DNA from: a virus
Strand: one strand, 5' to 3'
Virus record (IMG/VR): IMGVR_UViG_3300046820_001761
Coordinates: 1 to 21,123 of that record
DNA length: 21,123 bases
The translations under genes and the position numbers were made by a program. Below are positions 1 to 6,078 of the stretch, piece by piece. A model generated the notes under the pieces. It ran no database searches. It was not told the DNA's origin and saw only the letters and a program-made list of their open reading frames with translations. How positions within the stretch are numbered: position 1 is the stretch's first letter; every line of letters begins with the position of its first letter.

Positions 1-45
1 GAACCAGAAGTAGATCCAATGGCGATGATGGGTGGAGGAATGTAA
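1..45 (+). CDS. C-terminal tip of an upstream protein (probably portal, gp20-like)
   Basis: An open frame enters at base 1 and stops at TAA 43-45, encoding only the last 14 residues, ending in a Met/Gly-rich tail (MAMMGGGM). Too little is present to identify the family. In T4 the portal gene 20 lies just upstream of the core genes 67/68, protease 21, scaffold 22 and capsid 23, and this window continues with that order. Portal is therefore the best guess from position only. Confidence 0.5.
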   Translation, partial: EPEVDPMAMMGGGM

Positions 46-68
46 TTTTAAAATAAAAATCAATATAA

Positions 69-410
69 ATGAAAACTATTAAAACATTTGAACAATTCAT
101 TTCTGAAGCTGAAGCTTTAAAAGCTGAAGATTCTAAAGTATATGTTGACGATCTGTCTTTAGATAGCGGAGAAGTTATTAAAGCTGCTGAAATTCTAGGA
201 GCTATTGCAGCATCTGCTACTGAAAAAGAATTTGAAGACTATTTCTTTGCACAATATGGTCAAACTGCATTCAAAGACGGTGATATGTCTAAGTTGAAAG
301 AATACTATAATGAGACTAAAGAAGAAGAAAATAAAGAAGAAACTGAGAAAGAGGATAAAAAATCTGATGATGGAGCAAGCGATCCGACAGCAGACCTAGG
401 TGAGTTATAA
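69..410 (+). CDS. Small acidic prohead-core-like protein (gp67/gp68 position)
   Basis: A 113-residue protein with a short N-terminal segment (MKTIKTFEQFISEAEAL) and a strongly acidic, low-complexity Glu/Lys/Asp tail from about residue 82. Residues 11-14 (I-S-E-A) match the T4 prohead-protease rule (L/I)-x-E before A/G/S, so the first 13 residues could be removed in maturation. In T4 the small core proteins gp67 and gp68 lie between portal and protease and are cut by gp21. I infer the same role from position, acidity and the site, not from recognised homology. The start is the first ATG, after an A-rich leader. Confidence 0.5.
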   Translation: MKTIKTFEQFISEAEALKAEDSKVYVDDLSLDSGEVIKAAEILGAIAASATEKEFEDYFFAQYGQTAFKDGDMSKLKEYYNETKEEENKEETEKEDKKSDDGASDPTADLGEL

Positions 411-442
411 TTTATTTTTTAAAAAATTCAAAAAATCAATCA

Positions 443-453
443 GATATATAAAC
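443..453 (+). promoter_or_regulatory. Late-promoter-like motif before protease-scaffold gene
   Basis: GATATATAAAC with the octamer ATATATAA at 444-451, 21 bases before the start codon. One of eight near-identical motifs before late genes in this window; it resembles the T4 late box TATAAATA. Confidence 0.6.
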
Positions 454-472
454 AAACATACTGTCAATAAAT

Positions 473-2467
473 ATGACTACACAAAGTAAATTACTTATTC
501 TAGAAAGATCTGGGAATACCCTATCTTTTAACAAGGATGAATCCGGTGCAGGATCTTATGTACTAGAAGGATGCTTTGGAGAAATTGGTGTAAAGAACAG
601 AAACAATCGTATTTATACGGAAGCTGAATATGTTCCTCAAATCGAATCGCTTCAGGCAAAAATCCAATCATCTAAACTATTAGGTGAATTAGACCACCCA
701 CAAAATTTCGACATCTCTCTTAAGAATGTTTCACACATTATCGAAGAATTATCTTATAATAAAGATACTAAACAGGTAATGGGAAAAATCAGATTATTAG
801 ATACAGATGCTGGTAGACAAGCAAAAGCATTAGTTGATGCTGGAGTTCCTTTACATATCTCTTCAAGAGCAGCTGGTACTGTTGAATCTAACGGTCAAGT
901 TAAAATCAAACAATTATTTACTTATGATTTAGTTGCAGATCCTGGATTTGCTAATGCTGAATTAAAAAGAGTTAATGAGTCTTTTGGTTTTGAAGACGCT
1001 GGTGACATTTTGATTTATGAGATAAATAATACAGAAAACAATCAAACACAAACTATAGAAGAAAACAAAATGGAACAATCAAGATTCGTATCAACTGAGG
1101 ATTTCAATAAGTATTCTAAGTATTTAGCTACTGAAATCAAAGGTTTAAAAGAGTCTCTAACTGAAAAGAATAACGACACTTTTGCTAAAGAAGTTGAGAA
1201 TCTTAAAGAGTACTCTAGTTACCTTGCTGAGAAAATGAATTCAATTGTTGAATACAACAATTACTTAGCAGAAAAATTAGATGATTCAATTCAACATGGC
1301 GATCATATCGCTGAGACATTGGATCAATCAATCCAATACAGCGAAAAAATTGGAGAGTCAGTTAATAAAGTAAAAGAATATTCTAATTACTTAGCTGAAG
1401 CATTCAATGATGGTGCTGCAACACATGAAAACATGACAAAGTATGTAACTTACTTAAAAGAAAGTTTAGAGAAAGTTACTGAATACGCAGAGTATATTGC
1501 TGAATCAGTTAACAAAAACTTAATTGTTGAAGCTGATGGTGAAGAAGCTGGTCTTCCTGCTGAAAAAATCAAAAAAATGTCTGACGATAAAACTCCAGAA
1601 GTAGAATTTGACGGTAAAAAAGTAGCAACTGGTGAAGATGCTATTGAAGATACTGCTAAAGACCTTGAAAAAGATCTTAAAGATTCTAAAGTAGACGGAG
1701 AAAACGTTGGTAAAGAAGTTACTGAAGCAGCAGACGGTTTAACTGGTACTCCAGCTACAGAACTTAAAGATGATTCTAAAGATGTTACAACTGCAGTAGT
1801 TGATGGCGATGGTAAGAAATATGCTAAAGCTGAAGACAGAGCTGAAGATGATTCTAAAGAATTAGATAAAGATTTAGAAGCTGCAAAAGCAACTAAAGGA
1901 GAAGATGTTGGTAAAGAAGTAACTGAAGAAGTAGACAGAATGGATGCTTATAAAGCAGCTATCACTGAGAAATTACAAGCATTGGTTGAAAAAGCAACTG
2001 TAAAAGTAGCTACTGAGCCTAACTTCTTTAAATTTATTTCTGAATCTAAAGTAGAAGAATTCAAAACTCTTTCTGAAGAAGATAAAAACAAAATCGTTTC
2101 TGTAGTTGAAGGAAAAGGATTCTTAACTGAATCTCAAATCTATGCTCTATGGAACAATGCATTAGCTACAAGAAGTTCTGAAGAACCAATGGTACTTAAA
2201 GCAATGCCTTCAGAATACAGAGAAACTTGGAATGGTTTATCTGAATCTAAAAAGAGTCAAATCTTGGCACAGTCTAAATATCATAAATTAGAAACTGAAT
2301 ATCAAGTAAGAAACTTCTGGCAACAAAGAGACCTTAGAGAGGTTACTCCAGTAATGGAAAAAATCGAAGTTGTTAACGAAAGTAATAAAATCGAAGAAAA
2401 AGCAAACACATTAGGTTACGATTTAACTGATATGAAAGAAGCTTTTGCTAAAAAATTCAAAAAGTAA
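473..2467 (+). CDS. Prohead protease fused to a scaffold/core protein (gp21-gp22-like)
   Basis: A 664-residue protein. Residues 1-170 look like the T4 gp21 prohead serine protease: GELDHP holds the expected catalytic His (residue 75), HISSRA the catalytic Ser (130 or 131), and YDLVADPGF an acidic residue (152 or 156). T4 gp21 is only about 210 residues. Here the frame continues into a long charged region with coiled-coil-like character: repeats of about 14 residues of the type EYxxYLAE at 246-345, two copies of an acidic repeat (379-421 and 445-488), and a C-terminal domain (515-664). That part resembles a prohead scaffold (gp22 role), and no separate gp22 gene lies before the capsid gene. 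The protein probably builds the internal core, cleaves head proteins and degrades the scaffold. A late-promoter-like motif lies 21 bases upstream of the start. Protease assignment is strong; scaffold role is inferred. Confidence 0.85.
   Translation: MTTQSKLLILERSGNTLSFNKDESGAGSYVLEGCFGEIGVKNRNNRIYTEAEYVPQIESLQAKIQSSKLLGELDHPQNFDISLKNVSHIIEELSYNKDTKQVMGKIRLLDTDAGRQAKALVDAGVPLHISSRAAGTVESNGQVKIKQLFTYDLVADPGFANAELKRVNESFGFEDAGDILIYEINNTENNQTQTIEENKMEQSRFVSTEDFNKYSKYLATEIKGLKESLTEKNNDTFAKEVENLKEYSSYLAEKMNSIVEYNNYLAEKLDDSIQHGDHIAETLDQSIQYSEKIGESVNKVKEYSNYLAEAFNDGAATHENMTKYVTYLKESLEKVTEYAEYIAESVNKNLIVEADGEEAGLPAEKIKKMSDDKTPEVEFDGKKVATGEDAIEDTAKDLEKDLKDSKVDGENVGKEVTEAADGLTGTPATELKDDSKDVTTAVVDGDGKKYAKAEDRAEDDSKELDKDLEAAKATKGEDVGKEVTEEVDRMDAYKAAITEKLQALVEKATVKVATEPNFFKFISESKVEEFKTLSEEDKNKIVSVVEGKGFLTESQIYALWNNALATRSSEEPMVLKAMPSEYRETWNGLSESKKSQILAQSKYHKLETEYQVRNFWQQRDLREVTPVMEKIEVVNESNKIEEKANTLGYDLTDMKEAFAKKFKK
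1070..2467 (+). CDS. Possible nested scaffold product from an internal start
   Basis: Met200 of the protease-scaffold ORF lies just after the protease domain, at the start of the scaffold-like part. Its codon follows an A-rich stretch (gaaaacaaaATG) like the leaders of true starts here. The encoded MEQSRF and its first 13 bases match the real start of the gene at 4263 (MEQSKF, same atggaacaatcaa). Initiation here would give a 465-residue scaffold without protease, as in the lambda C/Nu3 arrangement. This is inference: the match could be chance, and no promoter-like motif precedes it. Confidence 0.35.
   Translation: MEQSRFVSTEDFNKYSKYLATEIKGLKESLTEKNNDTFAKEVENLKEYSSYLAEKMNSIVEYNNYLAEKLDDSIQHGDHIAETLDQSIQYSEKIGESVNKVKEYSNYLAEAFNDGAATHENMTKYVTYLKESLEKVTEYAEYIAESVNKNLIVEADGEEAGLPAEKIKKMSDDKTPEVEFDGKKVATGEDAIEDTAKDLEKDLKDSKVDGENVGKEVTEAADGLTGTPATELKDDSKDVTTAVVDGDGKKYAKAEDRAEDDSKELDKDLEAAKATKGEDVGKEVTEEVDRMDAYKAAITEKLQALVEKATVKVATEPNFFKFISESKVEEFKTLSEEDKNKIVSVVEGKGFLTESQIYALWNNALATRSSEEPMVLKAMPSEYRETWNGLSESKKSQILAQSKYHKLETEYQVRNFWQQRDLREVTPVMEKIEVVNESNKIEEKANTLGYDLTDMKEAFAKKFKK
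1208..1507 (+). repeat. Array of about seven ~14-residue EYxxYLAE repeats in the scaffold
   Basis: Residues 246-345 hold units such as EYSSYLAEKMNSIV, EYNNYLAEKLDDSI, EYSNYLAEAF and EYAEYIAESVNKNL, spaced mostly 13-15 residues. The pattern suits a coiled coil, and units contain (L/I)-x-E followed by A, S, K or T. Confidence 0.75.
1607..1936 (+). repeat. Two copies of an acidic ~43-residue repeat in the scaffold region
   Basis: Residues 379-421 (1607-1735) and 445-488 (1805-1936) share the order DGKK, ED, DxxK-L-KDL, GEDVGKEVTE/GENVGKEVTE. Protein-level similarity is clear while the DNA has diverged, so the duplication is not recent. Confidence 0.75.
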
Positions 2468-2502
2468 TTTTTTGAAAATTTAGAAAATTCGAAAAAAGAA
2501 GC

Positions 2503-2512
2503 GAATATATAA
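2503..2512 (+). promoter_or_regulatory. Late-promoter-like motif before capsid gene
   Basis: GAATATATAA, octamer 2505-2512. It lies 100 bases before the capsid start, unlike the usual 19-29, leaving room for a structured leader. Confidence 0.6.
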
Positions 2513-2525
2513 TAAAACAATAAAA

Positions 2526-2566
2526 CGACGATAATTAGATAAGAAGCAAAAATCTAAAGTATGTCG
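2526..2566 (+). promoter_or_regulatory. Hairpin in the leader of the capsid mRNA
   Basis: CGAC (2526-2529) pairs with GTCG (2563-2566), ATA (2531-2533) with TAT (2560-2562), and TTAGAT (2535-2540) with ATCTAA (2552-2557), enclosing an 11-base A-rich loop. There is one bulged G and a small internal loop. It lies between the late-type motif and the start, so it would be in the transcript. It may stabilise the message or affect translation; this is inferred from pairing only. Confidence 0.5.
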
Positions 2567-2612
2567 AGCATTACGCTAAAAACAAACAAACAAAACAAAA
2601 ACATTCTCAAAA

Positions 2613-4145
2613 ATGGCAAATTTAATTAATGAAGCTGAAATCAGAGAAACTTGGGCACCGATCATCGAATCTGCTACAGGAATCAACGAAGCTTCTAAAC
2701 TAGCTTGGATGTCAGAGTACTGCCACAATCATAAATTGTATGAAGATGCAAACATGATGGCTTTAGGTACTGCTGGTAACATCTTTGGTATGGGTGCTGT
2801 AACATTACCTGGTGGATTCTACAATAGTGGTTCTACTGCAAAAGGTTCTGGTGACAAAGCTCCTACTTTATTACCTTTAGCAATGCAAGTTGCTGCACAA
2901 ACAATCGGTCTTGATTTAGTACCAGTAATTCCTATGGCTGGTCCAATGGGTCTTTTATCTTACTTAGACTTCGTTTACGAAGGTGGTAAGTTAGCAGGTA
3001 CTACTTCTCCAACTTACATCAAAGCTGCTCCAATCGCTGGAACTAGTGATTTAGCTGCGGCTACTGCAGGTTCTCCTGCTGTTGCAACTTCAGTTGCTTA
3101 CGATTACGTTGGTAAATCTCGTATCGATGGTTATTCAATCTTTAAAGCAGCTGGTAACCCAATTGCTGCTAACGTTGCTGCTGACTTATTGTTAGCTGTA
3201 AACGCAGTTCTTTCTCCAGATACTGATGCTGCTACACTTGATGTACAATTAGTAAAAGCTTTAGAAGATCACGTACCAGGATTCGCTGGAGTACAAAACT
3301 CTTCTAATATTTCTGAGCCTTTCACAAGAGGAGTTGGAGAACAAACTAATGAGAAGATCATGGGTCTTTCATTGTTCTCTAAAGCTGTTGAAGCTAAGAC
3401 TTTCCAAGTTGCAGCTGCAGTAACTCGTGAGCAAGTTCAAGATTTAAAACAATTCGGTGTTGACGCTGTTGCTCAAGTTGAAGCTGTTTTAGTTAACGAA
3501 TTAACTCAAAACATCAACGATTTGATTATCAATAACGTTGGTTCTTTAGGATTAGCAAATATCGTTAAAGCGACTGCTGCTGGTGAAATCACTTCTGATT
3601 CATTGAATATTCGTTTAGTTGCTGCTGCTTCTTTTAGTGGTGGTCAAACTGAAGGTTCAGAGCACAGAAAAATCTTAACTGGTGTTTTAGCAGCTGCTAA
3701 CTTGATCGCTAACCGTGGTCGTCGTGGTGCTGGTAACTTTGCAGTTGTAGGTCCACAAGTTGCTACTGTATTACAATCTGTTGCTGGTTTCGTACCAAAT
3801 CCTTTTGCTAATACAATTTCTCAAGCTGCTGGTGCTATCTACCCTGTAGGTTCTGTAGCTGGAATTCAAGTTTACACTAACCCAAAATGGGCTTGGAACT
3901 ACCAAACCGTTTTAGTTGGTCGTAAAGGAGATGGTAATGGTCCTGGATTAGTTTTCATGCCTTACTTAATGGCTGAATCAGTTCAAACTATCGCTGAAGG
4001 AACTATGGCTCCTAAAATCGCGGTTAAATCTAGATTCGCTCTAGTTGAAGCTGGTTTCCACCCAGAAACTCAATACGCAACGTTTGAAATCTACAAAGGT
4101 GCTTCAGGTACTACTAGATTCACTAACTTGTTAAACTTGGTTTAA
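2613..4145 (+). CDS. 23: Major capsid protein (gp23-like)
   Basis: A 510-residue protein, close to T4 gp23 (521 residues), forming the hexamers of the head shell. The C-terminal part from about residue 405 has the family pattern: VGSVAGIQVYTNP, NYQTVLVGRKGDG, FMPYLMAE, then MAPKIAVKSRFALVE. Near the N-terminus are three matches to the prohead-protease rule, before A8 (I-N-E), S20 (I-I-E) and A27 (I-N-E), so a propeptide is probably removed during maturation. A shorter propeptide than the 65 residues of T4 gp23 would follow. The gene sits alone between its own late-promoter-like motif with a long structured leader and a strong terminator, as expected for the most abundant protein. The start is the first ATG (MANLINEAE), after an A-rich stretch. 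Confidence 0.93.
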   Translation: MANLINEAEIRETWAPIIESATGINEASKLAWMSEYCHNHKLYEDANMMALGTAGNIFGMGAVTLPGGFYNSGSTAKGSGDKAPTLLPLAMQVAAQTIGLDLVPVIPMAGPMGLLSYLDFVYEGGKLAGTTSPTYIKAAPIAGTSDLAAATAGSPAVATSVAYDYVGKSRIDGYSIFKAAGNPIAANVAADLLLAVNAVLSPDTDAATLDVQLVKALEDHVPGFAGVQNSSNISEPFTRGVGEQTNEKIMGLSLFSKAVEAKTFQVAAAVTREQVQDLKQFGVDAVAQVEAVLVNELTQNINDLIINNVGSLGLANIVKATAAGEITSDSLNIRLVAAASFSGGQTEGSEHRKILTGVLAAANLIANRGRRGAGNFAVVGPQVATVLQSVAGFVPNPFANTISQAAGAIYPVGSVAGIQVYTNPKWAWNYQTVLVGRKGDGNGPGLVFMPYLMAESVQTIAEGTMAPKIAVKSRFALVEAGFHPETQYATFEIYKGASGTTRFTNLLNLV

Positions 4146-4177
4146 TCTGTATTGAAAATCTAACTTAGATTTATATG

Positions 4178-4211
4178 AAAAGGCTCTCCATTGGAGAGCC
4201 TTTTCTTTTTT
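4178..4211 (+). terminator. Intrinsic terminator after capsid gene
   Basis: A perfect 12-base stem AAAAGGCTCTCC / GGAGAGCCTTTT with loop ATT, followed by CTTTTTT. Very strong for the plus strand. Confidence 0.9.
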
Positions 4212-4223
4212 ACCAAGAAAAGT

Positions 4224-4235
4224 AAATATATAAAC
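4224..4235 (+). promoter_or_regulatory. Late-promoter-like motif before the 411-residue repeat-protein gene
   Basis: AAATATATAAAC, octamer 4226-4233, 29 bases before the start, just after the capsid terminator, so the gene can be transcribed separately. Confidence 0.6.
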
Positions 4236-4262
4236 CATATCCAAACATAAACATAAAAGAAT

Positions 4263-5498
4263 ATGGAACAATCAAAATTTAATAGTTGGTACACTAGAGT
4301 TCTAGAAGCCGTTAATACGCCTGAACCTACCGCAACTACAACAACAGAAGTTGAAACAAAAACCTCAGGATCTGTTGGGCCAGAAGTTGATTCAATCACA
4401 CCTTCTTTTTCAAGAGAAGAAATCATGAACGATATTGATACTATCATGACACATCTTTCTCAATTAGGCACTCAAGTTAAAGAAGAATTAGAATCTATTG
4501 GTGATTCAGTTATTAATGAAGCTGGTACAGAAACAGCAATGGACAAAGTTAAAGATTTCTTATTTGCTCCTAAATATCGTTCAATGCAGGCTAAAGTCAA
4601 TAAAATGAAAATGAATGCATTAGATATTAAACTTACTGCAGATAATTTAAGTGGTAAAGAAGGTACACCTGAAAAGGCTAAAAAAGATATGCTTACAACT
4701 AAAAAGGCAACATTAGATACTCAAATTAAAGACCTTCAATCTGCTGTTGACGATAAAGCAAAAGAAAGAGGATCTTACGTACAAAAAGTATTAAGTACTG
4801 AAAAAATTAAAGGTCAAATGGATCTTGTTAAAAGAGCATCAGGTCAAGAAGATGATCCAGCTAAGAAAAAATCTTTGGCAGATTCTGCTAGAGAATTAGC
4901 AGCAAGATACAAAGAAGAACAAGAAGCTGTTAAAGACTTAAAAGATAAAGCTGAGCCTACTCCAGAAGAAAAAGCAGAAGCTGAAAAACTTAAAGCTGAT
5001 AAAGCCGCAAAAGCTAAAGAAGATGAAGAAGCAGCAGCAAAAGCAAAAGAAGATGCAATTGCAGCTGATAAAAAAGCAGCAGATGATAAAGCAGCCGCTG
5101 ATAAAGCTGAAGCTGACAAAGCTGAAGCCGATAAAAAAGCAGCAGATGATAAAGCAGCCGCTGATAAAGCTGAAGCTGATAAAGCCGCTAAAAAAGATGC
5201 CGATGGAGCAGACGATGCAACTAAAGCAGATAGAGAAAAGAAAAACTCTAAAGATGGTAAGTTAGAACGTCTTAAAGATATGTTAGCAAAAGCTAAAGAA
5301 TCCGGAGATGAAGAAAAAGTTAAAAAAGTACAAGATTTAATTGATAAAGTTTCTGCTAAAGAATCTTGGCAATTAGAAGGTACTGAATTAGGTAGACTTA
5401 TTGAAGCCGAAATCAATTTATTAGATAATCAAATTAAACTAAATGAATCTAAATTCAGTATGTCAGTTGCTGATAGGATGAGAGTTTTACTAGGTTAA
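4263..5498 (+). CDS. Ala/Lys/Asp/Glu-rich repeat protein, possible head-core or internal protein
   Basis: A 411-residue protein that I do not recognise. Residues 1-90 are mixed, 100-230 look helical and charged, 231-320 are low-complexity repeats of A-D-K-A-E-A-D-K type, and 360-411 form a more regular end (SKFSMSVADRMRVLLG). Matches to the prohead-protease rule occur before A87 (I-N-E), A382 (L-I-E) and S396 (L-N-E). T4 has the vertex protein gp24 after gp23, but this does not resemble gp24. Its place beside the capsid gene, a late-promoter-like motif 29 bases upstream, and the cleavage-like sites suggest a head-core or packaged internal protein. Its stop overlaps the stop of the convergent gene by three bases. 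The long antisense frame opposite it comes from the repeats. Confidence 0.6.
   Translation: MEQSKFNSWYTRVLEAVNTPEPTATTTTEVETKTSGSVGPEVDSITPSFSREEIMNDIDTIMTHLSQLGTQVKEELESIGDSVINEAGTETAMDKVKDFLFAPKYRSMQAKVNKMKMNALDIKLTADNLSGKEGTPEKAKKDMLTTKKATLDTQIKDLQSAVDDKAKERGSYVQKVLSTEKIKGQMDLVKRASGQEDDPAKKKSLADSARELAARYKEEQEAVKDLKDKAEPTPEEKAEAEKLKADKAAKAKEDEEAAAKAKEDAIAADKKAADDKAAADKAEADKAEADKKAADDKAAADKAEADKAAKKDADGADDATKADREKKNSKDGKLERLKDMLAKAKESGDEEKVKKVQDLIDKVSAKESWQLEGTELGRLIEAEINLLDNQIKLNESKFSMSVADRMRVLLG
5067..5179 (+). repeat. 50-bp perfect direct repeat in the Ala/Lys-rich gene
   Basis: Bases 5067-5116 and 5130-5179 are identical, 63 bases apart (21 codons), so the reading frame is kept. Exact identity including third positions indicates a recent duplication or slippage. 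Confidence 0.85.
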
Positions 5499-6004
5499 TT
5501 AACCTTAGAATTCTTTTTAGCCAATTTTAAAAGCTCTTGTTGTTCATTCAACAGGAGCTTTTTTACATATTTACGGAATTCAACTGATGATTTAAGAATT
5601 CGGCTATCGACCATTGGAGCCTTTAGTATGTCATGGTATTCTGGATGGATAAAGTTTTCTATACTAAAGTCATCTGTTCTGCAAGTGATTGGCTTACCAC
5701 TGACGGCACAAACCCAAGGGATTGAGTTATAATTGTCTAAGAGTTCTGATTTCTCTACGATTGATCCTGTTGACCAGTCGTAATACATACGGTCTTTATA
5801 TTTGAATGGTTGTACCGAGTAGTTTGTAAGTTCTAATAATATTTGTACAAATTGATCGTCTTTGGCTCTATCCTTGATAATCGGATGATCTGCCAAGAAT
5901 CTTCTCTGCAGCCTGGATAGGTACTTTAATATGATACCATACTTATTAGATGGAAAGGGTCCACCTGTCCGAACTATCTTAGGAAATTTAACTCTAAATG
6001 CCAT
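5495..6004 (-). CDS. Unrecognised 169-residue protein on the minus strand
   Basis: The only convincing minus-strand gene. It converges with the 411-residue gene (stops overlap) and diverges from the gp44 gene across 74 bases. The protein is basic at its N-terminus and mixed alpha/beta in look. A central segment has WVCAVSGKPITC (Cys99 and Cys108) followed by His120 and His124, which could bind a metal, though nothing proves it. The C-terminus is Lys/Leu-rich and probably helical. No family is recognised. It is judged real because its composition is normal rather than low-complexity and because it fills a gap with no plus-strand gene. It has no late-type octamer upstream, so it may be expressed early with the replication genes. 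Confidence 0.7.
   Translation of the reverse strand: MAFRVKFPKIVRTGGPFPSNKYGIILKYLSRLQRRFLADHPIIKDRAKDDQFVQILLELTNYSVQPFKYKDRMYYDWSTGSIVEKSELLDNYNSIPWVCAVSGKPITCRTDDFSIENFIHPEYHDILKAPMVDSRILKSSVEFRKYVKKLLLNEQQELLKLAKKNSKVN
5529..5564 (+). terminator. Intrinsic terminator after the 411-residue gene, inside the convergent gene
   Basis: A 14-base stem AAAAGCTCTTGTTG / CAACAGGAGCTTTT (one G-U pair) with loop TTCATT and a run of six T ending at 5564. It lies 30 bases past the plus-strand stop, within the coding region for the C-terminus of the minus-strand gene. The other strand has a weaker T run. Confidence 0.75.
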
Positions 6005-6078
6005 ATAGTTTATTTATTTTTGAAACTAAAAGAGCATTCTTGATATAAATTAAACTAAAAGTGTATAAAAAATAATTT

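Noticed and set aside
61-71. CAATATAAATG considered as a late promoter of the first complete gene
   Set aside because: It runs into the start codon, leaving no leader, and differs from the octamer. The gene is probably read from upstream.
1015-1030. AT-rich GATAAATAAT considered as a promoter for the internal scaffold start
   Set aside because: It does not match the ATATATAA octamer and lies within coding sequence; chance is likely in AT-rich DNA.
2468-2500. AT-rich inverted-looking tract after the protease-scaffold stop considered as a terminator
   Set aside because: Pairing is imperfect and made only of A-T pairs, with no clear stem and T run; too weak to call.
5059-5190. Repeat array considered as CRISPR or non-coding repeat
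   Set aside because: The repeats are in frame, 63 bases (21 codons) apart, encode Ala/Lys/Asp/Glu runs and have no unique spacers of regular length.
4844-5416. Long antisense open frame (190 residues, Ser/Ala/Leu-rich)
   Set aside because: It is the complement of the Ala/Lys-rich repeat region; codons GCA/GCT and AAA/GAA read backwards without stops. Its composition is purely low-complexity.
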